From JAFMIT01 sp044341215 (GTDB lineage: Bacteria > Actinomycetota > Actinomycetes > S36-B12 > UBA5976): a stretch of 5,777 bases of DNA. This document shows positions 1 to 5,777 of the stretch, piece by piece (the stretch's first letter is position 1; each line of letters starts with the position of its first letter). Under the pieces are notes generated by a model. That model made no database searches. It saw only the letters and a list, made by a program, of their open reading frames with translations, and was not told where the DNA came from. The position numbers were made by a program, and so were the translations under genes. The stretch is taken from positions 1 to 5,777 of the forward strand of contig JBIISC010000050.1 in NCBI GenBank assembly GCA_044341215.1. The letters are read 5' to 3'.

Positions 1-1771
1 AAACGTTGTAAAGGCCAGAGATCTTTGCAGCCGCGAATCCAGGCAGGTTTCCATCTTTGTTGATGTGCAAAATCTTTGCTAAGTCATCATTGTCAATAAC
101 TGGAAACGGCAACACAACCTGACGGCAATGTTCTTCGGTTGCATCAAGGAGATTTAACTCACGTCCAGTTGCAGTTGAAAGTGACGTCACGATCTCTTCG
201 CGGATTGCATCGAGTGGCGGATTGGTAACTTGAGCAAACAATTGGGTGAAGTAATCGAAAAGCAAACGTGGCCGTTTAGAAAGAATCGCAATTGGTGTAT
301 CAGTACCCATTGAGCCCAGAGCTTCACCACCGGTTTTGGCCATTGGAGTAAGAATTACGCGCAATTCCTCTTCGGTGTAACCAAAGGTTTGCTGACGACG
401 AATCACTGACGATGCAGTGTGAATGATGTGTTCTCGTTCTGGCAATTCTTCTAAATGAATGATTCCCTTTTCTAGCCATTCACCATACGGCGCAGCACTC
501 GCAAGTTCGGATTTGATTTCTTCGTCTTCAACGATGCGACCTTTTGATGTGTCAACTAAAAACATGCGACCTGGTTGCAAACGACCCTTTCGAACAATTT
601 TGCTCTGGTCGATTTCAAGCACGCCAGATTCTGAAGCCAAGACAACAAAGCCATCATCTGTAACCCAAAAACGCCCAGGGCGAAGTCCATTTCGATCAAG
701 CACTGAGCCAATCAAGGTGCCATCAGTAAATGAAATGTTTGCTGGCCCATCCCATGGTTCCATCAATGCAGAGTGGTATTCGTAAAAAGCCCGACGAGCC
801 TGATCCATATTTGGATTGTTCTGCCAAGCTTCTGGAATCATCATCAAGACTGCATGTGGCAATGAACGCCCGCCCATATGCAGAAGTTCCAGAACTTCGT
901 CAAACGATGCAGAGTCAGATCCACCTTCACTTACAACTGGCATGATCCGTGAAATATCTCCCGGAATTACTTCACTAGTTAATGCAGCTTCACGAGCGTG
1001 CATCCAGTTGCGATTTCCTTTGACAGTGTTGATCTCACCGTTGTGTGCGATTAATCGGTAAGGGTGTGCAAGTGGCCACGATGGAAATGTGTTGGTTGAG
1101 AATCGTGAGTGCACAAGGGCAATCGCAGTTTTCATTCGCTCATCAGAAAGATCTGGGAAGAACGGTTCCACTTGAGCAGTAGTCAACATTCCTTTGTAAA
1201 CAAGTGTCCGGCTTGAAAGCGATGGGAAATAAACCGCAGCTTCCATCTCGGCACGTTTGCGCAAAACAAATAGTCTGCGCTCCAAATCTAAGCCACTAGC
1301 CGTTGAGCCAACAAAAAACATTTCAAAAGCTGGCATAACTGATTTTGCAGTTTGTCCGATTTCTGAATCATTGGTTGGTAAGTCCCGCCAGCCGAGAACA
1401 TCTAGTCCTTCTTGCTCAGCGATTGATTCAATGTGAGATTTTGCAGCTTCACGCGCACCAATGTCGGTTGGCAAAAATGCAATTCCCGTTCCATAGTTAC
1501 CAAAGTCTGGAAGTTTGAAATCAACAACTGCTCGCAAGAATTCATCTGGCTTCTGCAACAAAATTCCAGCGCCATCGCCAGAATCAGGTTCAGCTCCGCT
1601 TGCACCACGATGTTCAAGGTTGGTTAATGCTAAAAGTGCCTTTTGCAAAAGATCATGAGATGCAACGCCATCAAGTTTCGCTACCCATGCAACACCACAA
1701 GCATCGCGCTCATTGGCAGGGTCATAAAGACCCTGAGCATCAGGAGTAGAAAGAAAATGTTTGATAGCCAC
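1..1771 (-). CDS. gltB: Glutamate synthase (GOGAT) large subunit, N-terminal ~590 residues, 3' end off window
   Basis: The large subunit of glutamate synthase takes the amide ammonia from glutamine and, with the small subunit GltD as electron source, converts 2-oxoglutarate to glutamate in the cytoplasm. My translation is open from the GTG at 1771 to the window edge. A 24-residue propeptide ends in ERDA and precedes Cys25 (codon 1699-1697), the expected N-terminal nucleophile of a class II glutamine amidotransferase. Further amidotransferase motifs are R223 in VHSRFSTNTFP, N244-G245 in HNGEINT, and D286 in GGSDSASFDE. The domain closes around the DRNGLRPGR motif, and the central domain begins near the RRQQTFGYTEEELR stretch. 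The family is about 1500 residues long, so the FMN/Fe-S synthase and glucan-like C-terminal domains lie off the window. No ATG, GTG or TTG occurs in frame between 1772 and 1840, which supports the GTG start with GGAG five bases upstream. gltD is expected downstream but not visible. Confidence 0.97.
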   Translation of the reverse strand, partial: MAIKHFLSTPDAQGLYDPANERDACGVAWVAKLDGVASHDLLQKALLALTNLEHRGASGAEPDSGDGAGILLQKPDEFLRAVVDFKLPDFGNYGTGIAFLPTDIGAREAAKSHIESIAEQEGLDVLGWRDLPTNDSEIGQTAKSVMPAFEMFFVGSTASGLDLERRLFVLRKRAEMEAAVYFPSLSSRTLVYKGMLTTAQVEPFFPDLSDERMKTAIALVHSRFSTNTFPSWPLAHPYRLIAHNGEINTVKGNRNWMHAREAALTSEVIPGDISRIMPVVSEGGSDSASFDEVLELLHMGGRSLPHAVLMMIPEAWQNNPNMDQARRAFYEYHSALMEPWDGPANISFTDGTLIGSVLDRNGLRPGRFWVTDDGFVVLASESGVLEIDQSKIVRKGRLQPGRMFLVDTSKGRIVEDEEIKSELASAAPYGEWLEKGIIHLEELPEREHIIHTASSVIRRQQTFGYTEEELRVILTPMAKTGGEALGSMGTDTPIAILSKRPRLLFDYFTQLFAQVTNPPLDAIREEIVTSLSTATGRELNLLDATEEHCRQVVLPFPVIDNDDLAKILHINKDGNLPGFAAAKISGLYNV

Positions 1772-1776
1772 TATTT

Positions 1777-1780
1777 CTCC
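1777..1780 (-). promoter_or_regulatory. Ribosome binding site of gltB
   Basis: The minus strand reads GGAG, then five bases (AAATA), then the GTG start at 1771. It decides the start because no other usual start codon lies in frame just upstream, and the resulting protein places the catalytic Cys after a propeptide of normal length. Confidence 0.75.
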
Positions 1781-1782
1781 GT

Positions 1783-1807
1783 GTCGTTTTCTCGATAGTA
1801 AACGGAC
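1783..1807 (-). other. Small hairpin next to the gltB ribosome binding site
   Basis: In the gltB leader, bases 1807-1806 and 1804-1800 (GT and CGTTT on the minus strand) can pair with 1789-1783 (AAACGAC), leaving C1805 bulged and a loop of ten bases. The stem ends two bases before the GGAG site at 1780-1777. A competing short pairing, TCCG at 1806-1803 with CGGA at 1781-1778, would cover the ribosome binding site. The stems are short and may be chance; any effect on translation is speculation. Confidence 0.2.
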
Positions 1808-1823
1808 GACAATGGCCGAATAA

Positions 1824-1858
1824 GGGTTGAAATCTAGCAGCGAGGCCTAGAGCAACCC
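1824..1858 (-). terminator. Interrupted inverted repeat between lgt and gltB, possible weak terminator or leader structure
   Basis: On the minus strand, GGGTTG (1858-1853) pairs with CAACCC (1829-1824). Inside it TCTAG (1851-1847) pairs with CTAGA (1837-1833), with a small internal loop (C against TTT) and a nine-base apical loop. It starts 35 bases past the lgt stop and ends 52 bases before the gltB start. No U-run follows (the next bases are TTATTCGG), so it is not a classical intrinsic terminator. It could be a weak terminator, an RNA-stabilising end for the lgt message, or a leader element for gltB. The rest of the 122-bp gap (1772-1893) holds no promoter I would call: TTGGGT (1860-1855) and TAGATT (1836-1831), 18 bases apart, match consensus poorly. 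Confidence 0.35.
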
Positions 1859-1893
1859 AAGAACTGCAATATGTGACTTAGGCAACTATTGAC

Positions 1894-2742
1894 CTAATTG
1901 TCTATTTCGTGAGTGTTCTCAGGTGTTTTGAGTGTGTTTTGCGCTTTACGACTGCGATAAATCCAGAAAACCGCCCCAAAGCCCACCGCTAAAGATGTCA
2001 GAACATTGAGTCGGAGCCCCAGAATGTGGTTCGCCTCATCAATTCGCAAGGCTTCAATCCAGATCCGCCCAAGGCAATACATCGCAATATAAAGAGCAAA
2101 AACCTGTCCATTTTTGAGGTTGAACTTCTTGCCCGCCCAGATCAAAAAGACCGCCACCGACGCGCACCAGATTGATTCATACAGAAAGGTTGGATGAAAA
2201 GTGGTGAAACTTTCAAAACCGGGCGGACGATTGGAATAGGAAATCTCTAATCCCCAAGGAAGATCGGTTGGGCTGCCAAACAATTCTTGGTTGAAATAGT
2301 TTCCGAATCTGCCGATTGCTTGACCCAAAATAATTCCAGGAGCTAACGCGTCAGCAATACCTGGCAAATTGATTTTGTACTTCTTACATGCATACATTGC
2401 GCCAACAAAACCAAGCGCAATCGCTCCCCAAATACCGAGGCCACCATCCCAGATGCGAAATGCTGCAACTAATCCTTTGCCGTCAGGGCCAAAATAAATC
2501 TGATTGTCAGTTATGACATGGTAGAGCCGGCCGCCAATTACACCTGCCGGAACTGCATAGATCGCAATGTTTCCAACATCATCTTTATCCCCGCCGCCAG
2601 CAACCCAACGATTAGTACCAATCCGCATCGCAACAAGAATTCCAATGATGATTGCAATTGCATATGCACGAATTGGAAGTGGCCCCAAACTCCATACTCC
2701 ATTTTCAGGAGATGGAATTGAGGCCACCAAAAAGTTAGTCAA
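1894..2742 (-). CDS. lgt: Prolipoprotein diacylglyceryl transferase
   Basis: Lgt moves diacylglyceryl from phosphatidylglycerol to the lipobox cysteine of exported prolipoproteins, the first step of lipoprotein maturation in the plasma membrane. The 282-residue product has the usual family length and several hydrophobic segments (about 24-40, 59-77, 100-118, 191-203, 214-230, 245-262). Family motifs are R25/Y27 in the first helix, GGRLYH at 70-75, IWDGGLGIWG at 97-106, the signature GRFGNYFNQELFG at 144-156 with R145 and N148, HPTFLYES at 183-190, and GRIWIEALR at 225-233. W105 sits where the E. coli enzyme has His103; the GLGIWG form is what I recall from Actinobacteria. The charged tail (270-282) is poorly conserved in the family. 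The start is TTG, immediately after the dsbA-like stop, with AGG seven bases upstream; TTG at codon 5 or GTG at codon 6 are alternatives. Identity is very secure. Confidence 0.97.
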   Translation of the reverse strand: MTNFLVASIPSPENGVWSLGPLPIRAYAIAIIIGILVAMRIGTNRWVAGGGDKDDVGNIAIYAVPAGVIGGRLYHVITDNQIYFGPDGKGLVAAFRIWDGGLGIWGAIALGFVGAMYACKKYKINLPGIADALAPGIILGQAIGRFGNYFNQELFGSPTDLPWGLEISYSNRPPGFESFTTFHPTFLYESIWCASVAVFLIWAGKKFNLKNGQVFALYIAMYCLGRIWIEALRIDEANHILGLRLNVLTSLAVGFGAVFWIYRSRKAQNTLKTPENTHEIDN

Positions 2743-3546
2743 CTACTTACCTACGGCGTCGCGAATCCATTTTTCAAATGCTTTGATTGATTTACGAGCA
2801 TCTGTTGGCATTTCAACACCATTTAGTGCAATGTATGGAGTGCCCGGGATTTGAAGGTCATGGAATTTCAAAGTTGATTGACGAGCCCAAGTTAAATGCT
2901 CTGGGGTGTAAACGCACTTACCGAATTCGGCTAGTTTGCCCTCGTCATACCCAGCAACACCTGCCCAGTCGACTAGGTCTTCATCACTGAATCCGTCGCC
3001 TTCTTTGAAGGTTTCACGGCCTTTAATTAATCCATTTAGTAAAGCGAAAGATCGCGAATACATAACTTCGTGGTATTCCGCACCAATGCCGCGATCAATC
3101 GCACATGCCCATGCATTGATAGCGCGGTAACTTGAGTTACCAGTGAATCCGCCTGGATTTGTATCATCGTCTTGATCTAAAAAGCCAGTTGGCTGGTATT
3201 TAACTTTTACCAAACCTTCGTCAGCCAATTTCTTGATTGTTGCAGCGAAGTAATATTCAAACGAAGCACAAGCTGGGCATTGTGGGTCTTCCCAGATTGT
3301 CAAGATGTCTGAAGTCTTTGCTTCTGGGTTCAGTGTCCAAGAAAGATCAGTCGCATCTACTTCCGCAGGAATAGTGCCTGTGTTGTAATCAATCTCGTAA
3401 GAGTTAGAAGATGTTGGGCTTGGATTGGCGAAGAATGTGTCTTGAATGGTTGGAAACAAAATGATTCCAAGAACTACCGCTGCTATTGCGCCCAAACCAA
3501 GATTTCTAACGAGAGCATCTTTGGTCTTTGTCTTGCGATTTGCCAT
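2743..3546 (-). CDS. Membrane-anchored DsbA-like thiol:disulfide oxidoreductase (thioredoxin fold)
   Basis: The 267-residue product has a basic N-terminus (RKTKTK, then R14), one hydrophobic helix at about 16-32, a Ser/Pro/Asn-rich linker to about 50, and a DsbA-type thioredoxin domain. The active site is WEDPQCPACASFE with C90 and C93, and the cis-proline loop is IPGTPYIALNG with T236-P237. Two more cysteines, C148 and C211, could form a structural disulfide; I recall such a second bond in the mycobacterial DsbA. No lipobox cysteine lies near the N-terminus, so it should be an uncleaved type II anchor, not an Lgt substrate. It probably oxidises or reshuffles cysteines in exported proteins. 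ATG at 3546 has AAGGA six bases upstream. It lies 20 bases after the MauE-like gene, the likely redox partner. The family is certain; whether it acts as an oxidase, isomerase or reductase is not. Confidence 0.92.
   Translation of the reverse strand: MANRKTKTKDALVRNLGLGAIAAVVLGIILFPTIQDTFFANPSPTSSNSYEIDYNTGTIPAEVDATDLSWTLNPEAKTSDILTIWEDPQCPACASFEYYFAATIKKLADEGLVKVKYQPTGFLDQDDDTNPGGFTGNSSYRAINAWACAIDRGIGAEYHEVMYSRSFALLNGLIKGRETFKEGDGFSDEDLVDWAGVAGYDEGKLAEFGKCVYTPEHLTWARQSTLKFHDLQIPGTPYIALNGVEMPTDARKSIKAFEKWIRDAVGK
2750..2752 (-). promoter_or_regulatory. Ribosome binding site of lgt, inside the dsbA-like gene
   Basis: The minus strand reads GTAGGTAAG, TAG (stop of the upstream gene), TTG (lgt start). 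The AGG lies seven bases before the TTG, within the last codons of the dsbA-like gene. It supports TTG at 2742 over the later TTG or GTG. The core is short, so lgt translation probably depends in part on ribosomes finishing the upstream gene. Confidence 0.5.
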
Positions 3547-3552
3547 TACTTT

Positions 3553-3557
3553 TCCTT
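3553..3557 (-). promoter_or_regulatory. Ribosome binding site of the dsbA-like gene
   Basis: AAGGA on the minus strand lies six bases before the ATG at 3546, in the 20-base gap after the MauE-like stop. It is the strongest site in the window, suggesting this gene is translated on its own rather than only by coupling. Confidence 0.75.
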
Positions 3558-3566
3558 AGGTCTGAA

Positions 3567-4028
3567 TCAAGCACTAATGCTAAACGGGGTTTGCGGTTTG
3601 CGCACAAGCAGTACCGCGAGTCCAATAAACAGCGTGTCACGAGCGATTTCTGCCATATATCTCAGCTCTTTGCCCTCAGGAGACACATCGCCGCCGCCGC
3701 CGAAGCAGCCGCAATCAATCGAGAATCCTCGGTACCAAACCTGGGCAATCATGACTATGAACACCAACATCAGTGCAATAGTCGCAAGGGATGCGAATCT
3801 CACAAAAATGCCAGTCAAAAGCAAAAGTCCAACCACCACTTCAAACGCAGGTAACGCTGTGGTGCCCAATTTGACGAAAAACTCTGGCAAATAAAGTCGA
3901 TATGCAACTATGGCTGCCCGAGATTCCACTGGGTTCAGAAGTTTTATTCCTCCTGCATAAATCAAAACGCCACTCAAAGCGATTCTCGCAATTAGCAATA
4001 ACCATTTATTTTCAAAAACTGTCGTCAT
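3567..4028 (-). CDS. MauE/DoxX-like redox-associated membrane protein
   Basis: This small polytopic membrane protein (153 residues from the ATG at 4028) has four hydrophobic segments at about 9-27, 57-75, 80-99 and 126-143. The first carries the RIALSGVLIYAGGIKLLNP pattern of DoxX/MauE proteins. After helix three comes DCGCFGGGG with C106 and C108, a Cys-X-Cys pair typical of MauE and likely redox-active on the outer face. MauE is known for helping the disulfide-rich methylamine dehydrogenase subunit mature; no such enzyme is present here, so the role is inferred from the DsbA-like gene 20 bases downstream: electron transfer between that protein and the membrane, in the way of DsbB or VKOR. 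An upstream in-frame ATG at 4037 would add three residues. I prefer 4028 because it forms an ATGA overlap with the trpA stop and has AGGA eight bases upstream. Confidence 0.87.
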   Translation of the reverse strand: MTTVFENKWLLLIARIALSGVLIYAGGIKLLNPVESRAAIVAYRLYLPEFFVKLGTTALPAFEVVVGLLLLTGIFVRFASLATIALMLVFIVMIAQVWYRGFSIDCGCFGGGGDVSPEGKELRYMAEIARDTLFIGLAVLLVRKPQTPFSISA

Positions 4029-4822
4029 CTTGCGCATCCTACTCTTAACTCTTCGGCAAGTTTTTTTACTGCGACTAACGCAGCAGAATGATCTTTAGCT
4101 TCTAGTACTGCTTTAACGAATGCACTACCAACAATCACGCCATCTGCATATTTGGCGATGTCATTTGCTTGCTTTGGGGTTGAAACGCCCAAACCAACCG
4201 CAATCGGTAGTTTTGAAACTTTTCTGGTTCTTGCAACCAAAGTCTCCGCGTGAGAAGAAACTGACTCGCGAGTTCCGGTTACTCCCATCAAAGATGCTGC
4301 GTAGATAAAACCTGTGCTGGCTTTTGCAACTATTTCAAGGCGAACATCTTTGGAAGATGGCGCAACTAAGAAAATTCTTGCAACATCAAATTTGTCAGTG
4401 GCTGCAATCCAGTCAACACCCTCTTCTGGCGTCAAGTCTGGTGTGATTACACCAACCCCACCAGCTGCAGCCAACTCCTGCGAAAACTTTTCCACTCCGT
4501 AACGCTCAATTGGATTCCAATAAGACATCACAAGTGGCACTGCCCCAGCGGCTTTCACTTTGCCAACTGTTGTAATTACATCCTTTGCAGATGCGCCATT
4601 TTCCAAAGCCATCACGGCAGCTTTTTGAATTGTGGGTCCATCCATCAAAGGATCGCTATACGGCCAACCGACTTCAACAATATCTGCGCCACCAGCAATG
4701 ATGGCTTCAATAATTTCAATGCCTTTTTCGACCGTAGGAAAACCTGCCGGAATGTAAGCAATAAGGGCAGCTCGGTTTTCGGATTTTGCGTTATCAAAAG
4801 CTGCATGCAGTGCTGATGTCAT
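4025..4822 (-). CDS. trpA: Tryptophan synthase alpha subunit
   Basis: TrpA cleaves indole-3-glycerol phosphate to indole and glyceraldehyde 3-phosphate, passing indole through a tunnel to TrpB in the cytoplasmic alpha2-beta2 complex. The 265-residue product is of normal length and forms a complete TIM barrel. The catalytic acids are E50 and D61 in DIVEVGWPYSDPLMDGP (E. coli Glu49 and Asp60). Also visible are YWNPIERYG at 101-109, ITPDL at 126-130, Y174 and T182 in the YAASLMGVTGTR loop, and the phosphate-binding GLGVSTP (210-216) and GSAFV (232-236). YWNP and APSS (154-157) resemble actinobacterial TrpA. W53 occupies a site next to the active centre where Ile or Val is common. The ATG overlaps the trpB stop as ATGA, and its Shine-Dalgarno is weak (GGGC about 8 bases upstream), which suggests translational coupling. 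The stop overlaps the next gene in the same way. Confidence 0.98.
   Translation of the reverse strand: MTSALHAAFDNAKSENRAALIAYIPAGFPTVEKGIEIIEAIIAGGADIVEVGWPYSDPLMDGPTIQKAAVMALENGASAKDVITTVGKVKAAGAVPLVMSYWNPIERYGVEKFSQELAAAGGVGVITPDLTPEEGVDWIAATDKFDVARIFLVAPSSKDVRLEIVAKASTGFIYAASLMGVTGTRESVSSHAETLVARTRKVSKLPIAVGLGVSTPKQANDIAKYADGVIVGSAFVKAVLEAKDHSAALVAVKKLAEELRVGCAR
4037..4040 (-). promoter_or_regulatory. Ribosome binding site of the MauE-like gene, inside trpA
   Basis: AGGA on the minus strand lies eight bases before the ATG at 4028. The alternative ATG at 4037 overlaps this site, with only a weak GAG four bases upstream of it, which favours the later start. Confidence 0.55.
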
Positions 4823-5777
4823 TTCATCTGCCCGGTTTCTTTAAACCATTCAGCTGCAGTCGCTACATCTTTGTCGCCACGTCCTGAAAGGTTTACCAAG
4901 ATCACTGCGTCTTTACCTAATTCTTTACCTAGTTTGATTACCCCTGCTAATGCGTGTGCAGTTTCAATTGCTGGGATGATGCCTTCAGTTTGGCAAAACA
5001 ATAAGAACGCATCCATTGCTTCGCGGTCTGTGATCGCACGATATTGCGCCCGACCAAGTTCATTTAAGTAAGCATGCTCGGGGCCAACACCTGGATAGTC
5101 AAGGCCAGCACTAATCGAATGGGATTCAATCGTTTGACCTTCGGCGTCTTGCATTAAGTAAGAACGCGAGCCTTGGAAAACCCCAGTCAACCCACCGCTA
5201 ATACAAGCTGCGTGACGGCCGGTCTCAACGCCATCACCACCTGCTTCAAAGCCAACGAGCTGGACTTCTACGTCGTCAATGAACGGATGGAAAATTCCGA
5301 TTGCATTACTGCCACCGCCAATGCAGGCTGCAATTGCTGTTGGAAGTTTGCCGGTTAATGCCAAAACTTGTTCGCGGGATTCCACACCGATGATGCGGTG
5401 GAAATCTCGCACCATCATTGGGAAAGGATGCGGACCTGCAACAGTGCCCAATAAGTAATGTGTCTCATCAACATTCGCCACCCAGTCGCGCATTGCTTCA
5501 TTGACTGCATCTTTGAGTGTGCGAGATCCAGTTGTCACTGGAACCACAGTTGCGCCAAGCATCTGCATTCGAGCAACGTTCAAAGCTTGGCGTTTGGTGT
5601 CTTCCTCACCCATATAAACCACACACTCAAGCCCAAGTAATGCAGCAGCTGTCGCACTTGCAACGCCGTGTTGGCCAGCACCGGTTTCAGCAATGATGCG
5701 TTTTTTGCCCATTCGCTTTGTTAAAAGCGCCTGTCCTAAAACGTTATTGATTTTATGTGAACCAGTGTGATTTAAAT
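4819..5777 (-). CDS. trpB: Tryptophan synthase beta subunit, 5' end off window
   Basis: TrpB is the pyridoxal-phosphate subunit that joins indole and serine to make tryptophan. The frame is open to the window edge; about 318 residues are visible of roughly 400, so about 80 N-terminal residues are missing. The visible part opens with LNHTGSHKINNVLGQALL; the Lys codon at 5754-5752 is the PLP-binding lysine (E. coli Lys87). Then come ETGAGQHG with the catalytic Glu (codon 5688-5686), the phosphate-binding GGGSNA near 5303-5320, and LSGRGDKD near the C-terminus, whose Ser contacts the PLP ring nitrogen. An ATG at 5712 lies inside the conserved domain after the PLP lysine and cannot be the true start. 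The stop overlaps trpA by ATGA. Other trp genes, such as trpC, are expected upstream but not visible. Confidence 0.98.
   Translation of the reverse strand, partial: LNHTGSHKINNVLGQALLTKRMGKKRIIAETGAGQHGVASATAAALLGLECVVYMGEEDTKRQALNVARMQMLGATVVPVTTGSRTLKDAVNEAMRDWVANVDETHYLLGTVAGPHPFPMMVRDFHRIIGVESREQVLALTGKLPTAIAACIGGGSNAIGIFHPFIDDVEVQLVGFEAGGDGVETGRHAACISGGLTGVFQGSRSYLMQDAEGQTIESHSISAGLDYPGVGPEHAYLNELGRAQYRAITDREAMDAFLLFCQTEGIIPAIETAHALAGVIKLGKELGKDAVILVNLSGRGDKDVATAAEWFKETGQMK

Noticed and set aside
459..1061. Three plus-strand open frames of 71 to 108 codons
   Set aside because: They are antisense to gltB, which reads through the whole region with amidotransferase motifs; their products are low in recognisable structure.
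1402..1617. Minus-strand open frame of 71 codons
   Set aside because: It overlaps gltB in another frame and has no motif.
1861..1883. Possible GlnR-type nitrogen control site upstream of gltB (GTCAC followed by an AT-rich spacer)
   Set aside because: The second half-site does not match the expected GAAAC pattern, and five-base matches are common by chance.
1772..1893. Glutamine riboswitch in the gltB leader
   Set aside because: I could not find the conserved bases I recall for the glnA-type glutamine RNA, and the hairpins present are of a different shape.
3690..3701. Run of four GCC triplets, looking like a microsatellite
   Set aside because: It encodes the glycine run of the MauE-like protein just after its Cys-X-Cys motif, so coding explains it; four units is too short to call a repeat element.
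3442..3894. Plus-strand open frame of 150 codons
   Set aside because: It lies opposite the MauE-like and DsbA-like genes, crosses their boundary, and its translation shows no recognisable domain, whereas the minus-strand proteins have clear family motifs.
5710..5712. ATG at 5712 as the start of trpB
   Set aside because: The same frame continues upstream through the PLP-binding lysine motif to the window edge, so this ATG is internal.

Overview
The window carries six protein genes, all on the minus strand and almost without gaps. In transcription order (right to left) they are the 3' part of trpB, then trpA, a MauE/DoxX-like membrane protein, a membrane-anchored DsbA-like thiol oxidoreductase, lgt, and the 5' part of gltB. 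I see no RNA gene, mobile element, CRISPR array or convincing plus-strand gene. The only non-coding stretch longer than 20 bases is the 122-bp gap between lgt and gltB.

Organism: the TrpA, Lgt and GltB sequences have actinobacterial signatures, such as the YWNP and APSS motifs in TrpA, IWDGGLGIWG in Lgt, and the short propeptide ending ERDA before the GltB catalytic cysteine. The order trpB-trpA-(redox genes)-lgt-gltB also matches what I know from Actinobacteria such as Streptomyces and Mycobacterium. Base composition is only in the mid-40s percent GC (judged from a few lines, not fully counted), which is low for the phylum. Together with stop/start overlaps and GTG/TTG starts, this suggests a streamlined aquatic actinobacterium, perhaps Nanopelagicales (acI). 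That placement is an inference.

Layout: 4819-5777 is trpB (N-terminal ~80 residues off the window) and 4025-4822 is trpA. The two overlap by ATGA and together form tryptophan synthase. 3567-4028 is the MauE-like four-helix membrane protein, whose likely start again overlaps the trpA stop by ATGA. 2743-3546 is the DsbA-like protein with a CPAC active site. 1894-2742 is lgt, whose TTG start follows the dsbA-like stop with no gap. 1772-1893 is the intergenic region, with one interrupted hairpin and a second weak hairpin next to the gltB ribosome binding site. 1-1771 is the first ~590 residues of GltB, the glutamate synthase large subunit.

How the genes fit together: trpB/trpA complete tryptophan synthesis. 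The next three genes form an envelope module: MauE-like and DsbA-like proteins probably handle disulfide chemistry outside the membrane, and Lgt lipidates exported lipoproteins. GltB supplies glutamate for amino-group transfer. The tight spacing from trpB to lgt suggests one transcript; gltB may be read through or have its own promoter. This is mostly an ordinary conserved neighbourhood. The best lead is the MauE-DsbA pair translationally coupled to trpA.
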